64,000 nucleotides of DNA from an uncultured Bacilli bacterium (lineage in GTDB: Bacteria; Bacillota_I; Bacilli_A; RF39; UBA660): NCBI GenBank assembly GCA_934122395.1, contig CAKOWQ010000003.1:186001-250000 (forward strand), read 5' to 3'. A program made the position numbers and the translations under genes. This document shows positions 6,764-14,691 of the stretch, in pieces. The stretch's first letter is position 1. Each line of letters opens with the position of its first letter. A model generated the notes under the pieces. That model saw only the letters and a program-made list of their open reading frames with translations, ran no database searches and was not told the DNA's origin.

Positions 6764-8495
6764 AGAAGATGAAAAATTAAGTGTTATGAATCACTCATGT
6801 GCTCATTTACTAGCACAAGCAGTAAAACATTTATATCCAAAAGCATTATTTTGGGTAGGACCTGTTATAGAAGATGGATTCTATTATGATATAGATTTAG
6901 GTGATGAATCTATTAATGATGAAGATTTAGCAAGAATTGAAAAAGAAATGAAGAAAATTGCTAAAGATGGAAAGAGAATTGTAAGAGAAGAAATAAGTAA
7001 AGAAGAAGCTTTAGAAAGATTTAAAAATGATCCATATAAAATAGATTTAATTTCTAGGATGGATGAAAATGATACAGTTATTTCTTGCTATACTCAGGGA
7101 GATTTTACTGACCTTTGTAGAGGACCACATCTTGAAAGTGTTAAAGAATTAAAGTATTTTAAATTACTCAAAGTAAGTGGTGCTTATTGGAAAGGTGATT
7201 CTAATAACAAAATGCTTCAAAGAATTTATGGCATTTGTTTTGATAATGAAAATTCTTTAAGTGAATATTTGGCTTTTTTAGAAGAAGCTAAGAAAAGGGA
7301 TCATAAAAAACTAGGTAAGGAATTAGATTTATTTATGATGAGTGAATATGGTCCAGGATTTCCTTTCTTCTTAAATAATGGAATGATTTTAAGAAATCAA
7401 TTAGAAAATTTTTGGTATGAAGAACATACTAAAGAAGGGTATGAATTTGTTAAAACTCCAATTATGTTAAATAAAGAACTTTGGGAATTATCTGGACACT
7501 GGTTTAATTATAGAGAAAATATGTATACAAGTGAAATTGATGATAAAGTATTTGCAATTAAACCTATGAACTGTCCTGGTGGAATGCTTGTATATAAAAA
7601 TTCTCTTCATTCTTATAAAGATTTACCATTAAGAATCGGAGAATTAGGTCAAGTACATAGACATGAAGCAAGCGGAGCATTAAACGGTCTATTTAGAGTT
7701 AGAACATTTACGCAAGATGATGCTCATATATTTATGAGAGAAGATCAAATAGAAGAAGAAGTTATAAGATTAATTAACTTTATAGATAGAATGTATTCTA
7801 TATTTGGATTAACTTATGATATTGAATTATCGACTAGACCAGAAGAAAAATATATTGGAAGTATTGAAATTTGGAATAAATCTGAAAAAGCTTTAGAAGA
7901 AGCATGTCATAGAGCAGGACATGATTGTAAAATAAATCCTGGTGATGGTGCTTTCTATGGACCTAAATTAGACTTTCATATTAAAGATTCTTTGGGTAGA
8001 GTATGGCAATGTGGAACAATTCAACTTGATATGAATTTACCAGAAAGATTTGATTTAACATATATTAGTTCTGATGGAAGTAAGAAAAGACCAGTTATGT
8101 TACATCGCGTAATATATGGCTCAATTGAAAGATTTATTGGTATTTTAATTGAACATTATGCTGGAGCATTTCCACTTTGGCTTAGTCCAGTACAAGTAAA
8201 TATTATTCCAGTTAATAATGAACTACATATGAATTATTGTAATGAAATTAAGAATTTACTTGAAGAAAATAATATTAGGGTTAAAGTTGATGCTAGAGAT
8301 GAAAAATTAGGATATAAAATGCGTGAAAGTCAAATCAAAAAAATACCTATAACTTTAATTATTGGAGATAATGAAGTTAATAAAAAACAAATTAGTTATC
8401 GTAAATATGGAAATCAAGAAACTTATACTTGTGAAATTGATGAATTTATTAGTGAAATTAGTAAATGCTTAAAAGATAAAAAATATAATATTTAA
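6750..8495 (+). CDS. thrS: Threonyl-tRNA synthetase lacking the N-terminal TGS domain
   Basis: 581 aa. The ATG at 6750 is chosen because GGGAGG at 6736-6741 precedes it at good spacing; an in-frame start at 6708 has no such site. It ligates Thr to tRNA-Thr. The editing domain begins almost at once with HSCAH (H15, H19) and has the CRGPH motif. The class II core follows: the zinc site is C275 (MNCPGG), H327 (DDAHIF) and H452 (VMLHRVIYGS), and the C-terminal anticodon domain starts near 475. Usual bacterial ThrRS is about 640 residues with a 60-residue TGS domain, which is absent here, as in some Mycoplasma enzymes. It is controlled by the upstream T-box. Confidence 0.95.
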   Translation: MINIKEDEKLSVMNHSCAHLLAQAVKHLYPKALFWVGPVIEDGFYYDIDLGDESINDEDLARIEKEMKKIAKDGKRIVREEISKEEALERFKNDPYKIDLISRMDENDTVISCYTQGDFTDLCRGPHLESVKELKYFKLLKVSGAYWKGDSNNKMLQRIYGICFDNENSLSEYLAFLEEAKKRDHKKLGKELDLFMMSEYGPGFPFFLNNGMILRNQLENFWYEEHTKEGYEFVKTPIMLNKELWELSGHWFNYRENMYTSEIDDKVFAIKPMNCPGGMLVYKNSLHSYKDLPLRIGELGQVHRHEASGALNGLFRVRTFTQDDAHIFMREDQIEEEVIRLINFIDRMYSIFGLTYDIELSTRPEEKYIGSIEIWNKSEKALEEACHRAGHDCKINPGDGAFYGPKLDFHIKDSLGRVWQCGTIQLDMNLPERFDLTYISSDGSKKRPVMLHRVIYGSIERFIGILIEHYAGAFPLWLSPVQVNIIPVNNELHMNYCNEIKNLLEENNIRVKVDARDEKLGYKMRESQIKKIPITLIIGDNEVNKKQISYRKYGNQETYTCEIDEFISEISKCLKDKKYNI

Positions 8496-8525
8496 AATTA
8501 GAAATGTAAGATGTTATTGGTTATA

Positions 8526-8549
8526 AAGACGAGATTTCGTCTTTTTTTA
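8526..8549 (+). terminator. Intrinsic terminator after thrS
   Basis: AAGACGA / TCGTCTT stem with a four-base loop, followed by a run of T. Located 30 bp after the thrS stop. Confidence 0.85.
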
Positions 8550-8554
8550 GTTTG

Positions 8555-8563
8555 TGGTATAAT
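8555..8563 (+). promoter_or_regulatory. Extended -10 promoter of the C39/HExxH/NUDIX operon
   Basis: TGGTATAAT (TGn plus consensus -10) 28 bp before the start codon. The -35 region falls in the thrS terminator and is poor (TTTCGT at 17-bp spacing), so the extended -10 probably carries recognition. Confidence 0.55.
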
Positions 8564-8591
8564 TTTGTTAGAAATATAGGTGTGATTAAAT

Positions 8592-9188
8592 ATGAAAAAA
8601 GATATTAAACATTATAAACAATCTGGAAACGCTTGTGCTATAGCATGTTTGTTAATGATTTTGGAGTATTATGATGTGATTACAAAAGCTAATTATGTTT
8701 ATGAGAAAAAGTACTATAATTCATATTCTTCTCAATATTTATTAGGAGTTCCGTTATCAGCAGTATTTTGGCATTTAATAAAGAATAATATAAATGCTGA
8801 AATGTTTCATTCAGAAAAAAACTTGTTTTCTAATAATAAACAAATAATTGACAATAATATTTTTAATCTTGCAATTATTGAATATAAAGAGTATCTGGAA
8901 TATGCAATTCTAAAAGGCGCCAAAGTATACAATGGTGTAAATATAAATATCGATTTAATACAAGAAAAGGTCAAAGACAATTTCATTATTCTTGCTGGGG
9001 TAATCAATCAGAATTTTCATACTATTTTAATTACTTCTTTTAAAAATGATTACTTTATAGTTAATAATCCTGCAGTTAATGTATCTACAAATATAGAAGG
9101 TGAAAAAGTTAATGAGTTTATGAATACTGATATTGGAAAATGGTTTATCGCAATACCAAAAGGAGAAGTCTATGAAAAAGAAATATGA
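8592..9188 (+). CDS. C39-like cysteine peptidase family protein
   Basis: 198 aa with no signal peptide or membrane segment. QSGNACAIACLLMILEYY places a catalytic-type Cys at 15 after Gln10, as in papain-fold C39 peptidases. The candidate His is H143 (NFHTILIT), followed by NNPAV (N158/N159), where C39 enzymes usually carry Asp. Without an ABC transporter attached it resembles the stand-alone peptidase_C39-like families. It starts a three-gene operon, since the next gene begins 17 bp before its stop. Protease activity is plausible but the substrate is unknown, and the Asn at the third position makes a non-proteolytic role (for example transglutaminase-like or binding) possible. Confidence 0.6.
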   Translation: MKKDIKHYKQSGNACAIACLLMILEYYDVITKANYVYEKKYYNSYSSQYLLGVPLSAVFWHLIKNNINAEMFHSEKNLFSNNKQIIDNNIFNLAIIEYKEYLEYAILKGAKVYNGVNINIDLIQEKVKDNFIILAGVINQNFHTILITSFKNDYFIVNNPAVNVSTNIEGEKVNEFMNTDIGKWFIAIPKGEVYEKEI

Positions 9189-9867
9189 AGATGATAATTA
9201 TGTTATATATTATCCTGATGCTTTAGAGGAGTTTGTAAATGATATGATAATTTGTACTAAGGCACAGATAAATAATATATATACTTTCTTTAATGTAAAA
9301 AATCTTAGAAAAATTCAAGTTAATTTATTTGATAATATAGATGAATTTAGAAAATTTGTTATTGATTTGCGTAGTGGTGATGAAAAATCATTACCTCAGT
9401 ATGCAAAGGGAACTTTTGATGATGGGATGATTAATGCTTATATTGAACCTAACTTCATTAAAACTTCTAGTCTTTATGAAAAAAGAAAACGCATGATGCT
9501 ACATGAAACTGTTCATTTGATATATAATGAAATTCTTTTAATGAATAATTTTGATAATAGAGTAGTATGGCTTGATGAAGGCCTTGCTCAAAACTTATCT
9601 TTAGAAGAAGAGAAAAATGATAAAAAAATTAAGCAAAGTATTATTTCTAACAATATAGCAATTGATATAAATGATTTGAGTCATGGGGATATTTTTATTA
9701 CTAGTGAATATAACGGTTATGATTTATCATATTTTGCAGTTAGATATTTATTAGATACTTTGAATAGTAAACAAATAATAGAAATTATAAAAGATAAAGA
9801 TAAGGCAATTAAACTTGGTAAGACAATAATTATAGACGCAATTAATTTTTATAAAAGGAGAGTATAA
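9172..9867 (+). CDS. HExxH zinc metallopeptidase-like protein (gluzincin type)
   Basis: 231 aa starting at the ATG preceded by AGGAG (9161-9165); a longer in-frame start at 9133 is unlikely because it lies deep inside the previous gene and has no site. The zinc motif is LHETVHL (H111, E112, H115), and WLDEGLAQ puts the third ligand Glu at 136, about 20 residues on, as in gluzincins of the peptidase MA family. There is no signal peptide, so the enzyme is probably cytoplasmic. It sits between a C39-like peptidase and a NUDIX-GNAT protein, two bases before the latter. The physiological target is unknown. Confidence 0.7.
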   Translation: MKKKYEDDNYVIYYPDALEEFVNDMIICTKAQINNIYTFFNVKNLRKIQVNLFDNIDEFRKFVIDLRSGDEKSLPQYAKGTFDDGMINAYIEPNFIKTSSLYEKRKRMMLHETVHLIYNEILLMNNFDNRVVWLDEGLAQNLSLEEEKNDKKIKQSIISNNIAIDINDLSHGDIFITSEYNGYDLSYFAVRYLLDTLNSKQIIEIIKDKDKAIKLGKTIIIDAINFYKRRV

Positions 9868-9868
9868 T

Positions 9869-10885
9869 ATGAAAGAATTTATAACTAATGATAATAATTT
9901 AAAAGAAGAAGATGTAACTGAAATAGTAAAGAGAGTAAAAGTATTAATAATTAATTCAAGTAATGAAGTGTTACTAGGATATTCTCACAATGATTATCAA
10001 TTCCCTGGGGGACATGTTGAAGATGGTGAAACTTTGTTAGATACTGTTAATAGAGAAGTTATGGAAGAAGTAGGGATTAACTTAAATGTTAAAGAACTAA
10101 AACCTTTTGCAAAGATGATAGGTTATTATAAAGATTGGCCAGCAATAGGGAAAAATAGAAAAATCGAAATATATTATTATGAAGTTAAAACTGATGAAAA
10201 ACCTAACTTGGATAATTTGCAGTTAACTGAGTATGAAAAGGATGGGGGATTTTGTCTTAAATATATTCCTCTTGAAAATATAGAAGAAGAACTTATTAAT
10301 AATATCAATATATATAGTGATAAACATGGTATAACCAAAGAAATGTTAGAGGTGCTTGAGTATTATAAAAAAGAAAAAAGCAAACTAAAACTCGAAAATT
10401 TGAAATGTGTAGATAATAATATTGATTTGGATAAATACATAAATTTTTATAATAAATTAAAAGCAACTATGGAAGATCCGTCATGGTTAGGAGATTTTAC
10501 TAAAACCGATATAGAATTTATACTAAATAATGGTGGTAAGATATGGATTTATTATTTAAATAATGATCCTGTTTGTTCTATGATGTATATTCCATCTTCT
10601 ATAAAAAGTTGTCAAAAACTATTAGATGGTAAGTATGATTATAGAGAAGTTATAGATTATGGCCCTATGATGGTATGGTGCGATTATTTTGGTAATAGTC
10701 TTCAATATCAAATGTTAGAGGTATTAGATGAGTATTCAAGAAATAATGGCAAGAAATATGCTGTTAGCACAGTTCATCCTGATAATGTTTATTCTATTAA
10801 TAATTTATTAAAAGATGATTTTAAACATATTGGTACTAAAACTTTTACTAGAGGAGAAAGAAATATATATTTCAAAGCACTTTAG
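9869..10885 (+). CDS. NUDIX hydrolase fused to a GNAT acetyltransferase-like domain
   Basis: 338 aa. Residues about 17-165 form a NUDIX domain with the complete Nudix box: GGHVEDGETLLDT then NREVMEEVGI (about 47-70), with the REVMEEVG core intact. Residues about 180-338 look like a GNAT fold: SLQYQMLEVLDEYSRNNG followed by STVHPDNVYSINNLLKDDF is the acetyl-CoA-binding and N-terminal-of-helix pattern. GGAG lies about 10 bases before the ATG and the gene is in the same operon as the two peptidase-like genes. NUDIX-GNAT fusions occur in Firmicutes with unknown substrates. Both domain calls rest on motifs. Confidence 0.75.
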   Translation: MKEFITNDNNLKEEDVTEIVKRVKVLIINSSNEVLLGYSHNDYQFPGGHVEDGETLLDTVNREVMEEVGINLNVKELKPFAKMIGYYKDWPAIGKNRKIEIYYYEVKTDEKPNLDNLQLTEYEKDGGFCLKYIPLENIEEELINNINIYSDKHGITKEMLEVLEYYKKEKSKLKLENLKCVDNNIDLDKYINFYNKLKATMEDPSWLGDFTKTDIEFILNNGGKIWIYYLNNDPVCSMMYIPSSIKSCQKLLDGKYDYREVIDYGPMMVWCDYFGNSLQYQMLEVLDEYSRNNGKKYAVSTVHPDNVYSINNLLKDDFKHIGTKTFTRGERNIYFKAL

Positions 10886-10986
10886 ACAATTAATTTACAC
10901 TTTTTTACTTTTCGCGTTTCTATAATCCGTTGCTTGTTTTTATAATCTATGTTAGGATCAAAGTATAAAATAAGGGAGGATATGTA

Positions 10987-12438
10987 ATGAAAAAGAAAAG
11001 CTTATTTATTTTTATATGTGCTGTTATATTTTCTTTAGGAATGGGTGTAGATGCTAAAGAAATAACAGTATGCTCTGATGCAGCAACTTGTGATTATACA
11101 GTTTTAAGAGATGCTACTGATGCTTCAATTGCAGGGGATGTAGTAAAATTAAAAGAAAATACTACTATAACTAGAGGAGTGTTATTACATAGTGAAACTA
11201 CATTAGATTTAGGTGGATTTACATTAACAGCTGAACCTGGTACATTTATTGCGGTAATAAACGGTAATAAAGATGTTAAAATTGTTAATGGTACAATTGA
11301 ATTAAACAATGCTGCTAATGCTACAGGGCAAAATGCTAATGTGGTAATGCAAGGTGTTACTACTAAAGATGGAGCTACTACTTCATTAACAATTGCTGAA
11401 GACGTTACTATTAATTCAAATTTAAATGGTATTGTTATTCAAGCAGAGGATAAAGAATCATACAACACAATTTTAAATCTTTATGGTAAAATTAATGCTA
11501 AAGAAGTAGGTATTACAATTAATGGTTTTATTAGTGTTGTTGATGCACTTCAACCGGTAGTTAATATTTATGAATCTGCATCAATTAAAACAACAGAAGG
11601 ACCTGCAATATATGCTGCTGGTTACGGAAGCTGGAACATTTATGGAGGATACTTTGAAGGAACAGAAGCTGTAAGTGTCAAATCAGGTAATATTAATATA
11701 TCTGGTGGTACTTTTAAAGCAATTGGTGAATATAAGGAAACGCCAACAGTAAATAATCGTGGATGGGAAGATACAGGTGCCGCTTTATCAATTACTTCGA
11801 GTACGAATTCTTATGCTAAAAATGTTACATTAAAAATTACTGCAGGACAATTTATAAGTAAAAATGGTCACGCATTATATGAGGGAATAACTGATGCTAA
11901 TACTTCTGCTATAGTAAATGCAAGTATTACTGGTGGTATATTTACTTCAGCTACAGGAAAAGATAGTGTTAAAATCACTTCTAATAGTGATACTTTAAAT
12001 GGAGTTATTACTGGAGGAACATTTAGTACTACTCCAAGAGAAGAATTAGTTAATTCTAATGTTTCATCTTCTACTTTGGATGATGGTACTGTATTAGTTG
12101 GTTCTAAACATGGAATTACTGTAGGAACAATTGAAAATGGTATTGTAACTTTAGATAAAAACGTTGGAATTAAAGGTGAATTAATCAAACTTACTATTAC
12201 CCCAAAAGAAGGGTATGAAATAGATAAGATTGAAGTCTTGTGTGATGGTGATGAAGTATTAAGAACTGATAACGGATTTATTATGCCAGACGGTGACGTT
12301 GAAGTAAAAGTTACATTTAAGAAAGTTATTACTAATCCTAATACTTTTGATAATAGCTTAAATACATTGATAATATTAGGGGTTTGTGCATTAGGCGGAT
12401 TTATAACTTATAGAAAACTTGAAAAAAGTGCTAAATAA
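10987..12438 (+). CDS. Secreted beta-helix-like surface protein with C-terminal NPxTxD sorting-like signal
   Basis: 483 aa. The N-terminal signal peptide (KKKSLFIFICAVIFSLGMG) ends before DAKEITVCS. Residues about 50-360 are rich in short G-G-x-F/I repeats (GGYFEG, GGTFKA, GGIFTS, GGTFST), typical of right-handed parallel beta-helix/pectate-lyase-like proteins. Residues about 375-445 resemble a bacterial repeat of the type EGYEIDKIEV...MPDGDVEVKVTFKK. The C-terminus is NPNTFDN (450-456), a hydrophobic stretch and RKLEKSAK, the layout of a sortase substrate with a non-LPxTG motif. It has its own ribosome site (AGGGAGGA) and terminator. Likely displayed at the cell surface; the ligand is unknown. 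Confidence 0.75.
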   Translation: MKKKSLFIFICAVIFSLGMGVDAKEITVCSDAATCDYTVLRDATDASIAGDVVKLKENTTITRGVLLHSETTLDLGGFTLTAEPGTFIAVINGNKDVKIVNGTIELNNAANATGQNANVVMQGVTTKDGATTSLTIAEDVTINSNLNGIVIQAEDKESYNTILNLYGKINAKEVGITINGFISVVDALQPVVNIYESASIKTTEGPAIYAAGYGSWNIYGGYFEGTEAVSVKSGNINISGGTFKAIGEYKETPTVNNRGWEDTGAALSITSSTNSYAKNVTLKITAGQFISKNGHALYEGITDANTSAIVNASITGGIFTSATGKDSVKITSNSDTLNGVITGGTFSTTPREELVNSNVSSSTLDDGTVLVGSKHGITVGTIENGIVTLDKNVGIKGELIKLTITPKEGYEIDKIEVLCDGDEVLRTDNGFIMPDGDVEVKVTFKKVITNPNTFDNSLNTLIILGVCALGGFITYRKLEKSAK

Positions 12439-12450
12439 TGAACGATTTTA

Positions 12451-12475
12451 AAAGACTTAGTTATAAGTCTTTTTT
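12451..12475 (+). terminator. Intrinsic terminator after the beta-helix surface protein gene
   Basis: AAAGACTT / AAGTCTTT stem with a six-base loop, followed by TTTTT. Confidence 0.82.
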
Positions 12476-12492
12476 GCTTGAAGAGATAAAAC

Positions 12493-12580
12493 TGGACAAA
12501 ATTTAAAAAGTGTGGTATAATCTGTCTCATTGAAGCGCTAGTATAGGCTTTTATAGTTTTTGTACTGCGCTTTTTATTTT
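12493..12580 (+). ncRNA. Strong promoter driving a very short hairpin transcript (possible sRNA or attenuator)
   Basis: A near-perfect promoter, TGGACA (12493-12498), 17-bp spacer, TATAAT (12516-12521) with extended TGG, is followed within about 12 bases of its start site by a long hairpin: AGCGC(T)AGTATA pairs with TGTACTGCGCT (12534-12545 and 12561-12571). TTTTTATTTTT follows. The predicted transcript is only about 50 nt, nearly all terminator stem. No ORF follows before the next gene, which has its own promoter at 12607. It may be a small RNA, an attenuator leader, or the remnant of one. Confidence 0.45.
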
Positions 12581-12606
12581 TGGAAATGTCAATTTTTGTT
12601 AGATAT

Positions 12607-12652
12607 TTGCATTTTTAAAAAAATATGGTATATTTAGTATGTACTTACTAAA
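12607..12652 (+). promoter_or_regulatory. Promoter of the acyl-CoA synthetase gene with overlapping palindromic operator
   Basis: TTGCAT (12607-12612), 16-bp spacer, TATATT (12629-12634) with extended TGG. The inverted repeat TTTAGTA / TACTAAA (12633-12639 and 12646-12652), with a central GTAC, overlaps the -10 and the expected start site, where a repressor dimer would block initiation. The regulator is not identified. Confidence 0.5.
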
Positions 12653-12665
12653 TTAGGGGGTTAAT

Positions 12666-14621
12666 ATGGAAAACTTTAAAATTAATGAAAAAAAATTAGA
12701 AGAATTAGATAATACATCTATTTCTAAAAAACAATTAACAGGGTATGCATCTATTGATACACCTTGGATGAAGTGGTATAACGAATCATTAAAAGATGTT
12801 GATTTTAAACATACTAACTGTTACGATTACTTTTTTGAAGTAACAAAAGAATTTAATTGGCCATTATGGGAATATTATGGTCGTAAATATACTGTTAAGG
12901 ACATAAAGAAAGAAACGGATAAAATTATTAAAAAGTTAACAGCTATGGGTATTAAAGAAGGGGATACAGTATCATTTATATTCTTAAATGTACCTGAAAC
13001 TTTATTCTTCCATTTGGCATTATCTAAAATGGGAGCAATTACTAATTTAATTAAATTTGATGAACCTGCTGAACGTATTAAGTTCATGTGTGATTTAGCA
13101 AAATCTAGATATTTATTTGCAACAGAGATTCCACCTATTATAGATAATGTATTAGAAGCCTTAGATTTAGGTTGTGGTGTTGACCAAGTTATTTCTGTAC
13201 CGCTTACTGAAGCTATGCCTAAAGTTGCAGTATTAAACATGTTACATGAACAAAGTAAAAATAACATTCTAGAAGGTAAATCTACTGCTAATATATTGGT
13301 TGAAATGTCAAATCAATATAAAAGAACTCTTGAAATGCAAAAAAAATTGCAATCAAAGATTCTTACAAATCCACGTTTTATGACATATGATGATTGGAAG
13401 AAGAAATATAATGGGAATGACATGAATGTTATTACAGGTGGTGCTGATAACGTATCAGTTATTGTATATACTGGAGGTACTACTGGTAGTCCTAAAGGTG
13501 TAGAATTAACTAATGATAATTTAAATGCAAGTTCTCATGCTTTTACTAGAAGTGATATGGACTTTGATCCAAAAAGAACTTCTATGAGTATATTACCACC
13601 ATCAATTGCTTATTACTTCAATGCTACATACCAATTAATGTGTTGCGGTGTTAGTGTTAATTTGATTTCTAACTTTACTGTTCCAGAATATCCAAAATTA
13701 ATCGCTAAACATAAGCCTAATATATTTATGGCTGGTCCAATATTATTAAAAGAAATAGCAAAAGCTGATATTATGGATGATGTATCATTTATGATTGCAC
13801 CAATATCAGGTGGAGATAAATTAGAAGTATCTTTAGAGGAAGCATTTAATAATTACTTAAAAGAACATAATGGAGACACTATAGTTCGTCAAGGTTATGG
13901 TTCAAGTGAATGTACTGCTGCTGCTACTTATATTAATAGACATGCAGCTAAATCAGATTGCCTTGGAAGTATTGGTATACCATTAATAGATATGACAGTT
14001 GCTATATTTGATTATATTCCATATGATGAATTCGATATGAATAATTTGGAAGAAAAGAAATATGGAGAAATAGGTGAGATTTGTATAACTGGACCTACAG
14101 TAATGAAAGGTTATAGAGACAATCCTGAAGCAACTAATCAAGTGTTAAGAACGCATAAAGATGGTAAAGTATGGTTACATACTGATGACCTTGGATTTAT
14201 GGATGAGGATGGTAGAGTATACCACCGTGGTAGAGCTAAACGTATGCTTACAAGATCTGGTTCTAAAGTATGGTTATCACCTATAGAAGATGAGATTTCT
14301 AAACATCCAATGGTTGATGCTTGCTGTTGTGTTAAACTAGCTGATGAAGAAGAAAGTGAAGTTCCAGTAGCTCATATCGTATTAAAAGATGGTGCTTCAT
14401 TTGAAGAAGTTGCAAATGAATTGGATACCATGGTATCTAAAAATAATCCAGAAGTATATGTTCCAAAATATTATGTTAAACGTGATGAATTGCCAGTTAC
14501 AGAAGTCAACAAAAAAGTTAACTTTAGAGCATTAGAAAGTGAAGATATCTTTGATACCAAAGATTATTCAGTAAATGGTAAATTAATTACTAAGAAAAAC
14601 AAAGTAAAAGTTATGAAATAA
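12666..14621 (+). CDS. AMP-binding acyl-CoA synthetase-like enzyme (ANL superfamily)
   Basis: 651 aa, cytoplasmic. The P-loop YTGGTTGSPKG is at about 268-278. The second ANL motif, YGSSECTAA, lies near 416, then the hinge/ATP region WLHTDDLGFMDEDG and RAKRMLTRSG. The C-terminal domain keeps a Lys cluster near the end for the adenylation lysine. It is longer than typical medium-chain ligases (about 550), with an N-terminal extension of some 60 residues. It probably activates a carboxylic acid, perhaps exogenous fatty acid, as acyl-AMP then acyl-CoA. It is monocistronic, with a palindromic operator on its promoter and a terminator behind it. Substrate length cannot be read from sequence. Confidence 0.85.
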   Translation: MENFKINEKKLEELDNTSISKKQLTGYASIDTPWMKWYNESLKDVDFKHTNCYDYFFEVTKEFNWPLWEYYGRKYTVKDIKKETDKIIKKLTAMGIKEGDTVSFIFLNVPETLFFHLALSKMGAITNLIKFDEPAERIKFMCDLAKSRYLFATEIPPIIDNVLEALDLGCGVDQVISVPLTEAMPKVAVLNMLHEQSKNNILEGKSTANILVEMSNQYKRTLEMQKKLQSKILTNPRFMTYDDWKKKYNGNDMNVITGGADNVSVIVYTGGTTGSPKGVELTNDNLNASSHAFTRSDMDFDPKRTSMSILPPSIAYYFNATYQLMCCGVSVNLISNFTVPEYPKLIAKHKPNIFMAGPILLKEIAKADIMDDVSFMIAPISGGDKLEVSLEEAFNNYLKEHNGDTIVRQGYGSSECTAAATYINRHAAKSDCLGSIGIPLIDMTVAIFDYIPYDEFDMNNLEEKKYGEIGEICITGPTVMKGYRDNPEATNQVLRTHKDGKVWLHTDDLGFMDEDGRVYHRGRAKRMLTRSGSKVWLSPIEDEISKHPMVDACCCVKLADEEESEVPVAHIVLKDGASFEEVANELDTMVSKNNPEVYVPKYYVKRDELPVTEVNKKVNFRALESEDIFDTKDYSVNGKLITKKNKVKVMK

Positions 14622-14629
14622 AGTGTCAA

Positions 14630-14666
14630 AAAGATGATTTTTATATAGATAAATCATCTTTTTTTG
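14630..14666 (+). terminator. Intrinsic terminator after the acyl-CoA synthetase gene
   Basis: AAAGATGATTT / AAATCATCTTT stem with a run of T. Confidence 0.88.
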
Positions 14667-14691
14667 TTATAATAATAATAGAGGTGACGAT

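Noticed and set aside
11868..12188. 106-codon minus-strand reading frame
   Set aside because: It lies wholly opposite the beta-helix protein gene; it is a mirror of low-complexity coding sequence with no ribosome site.
12875..13267. 130-codon minus-strand frame inside the acyl-CoA synthetase gene
   Set aside because: It is antisense to a well-defined enzyme with motifs; no ribosome site and no recognisable protein.
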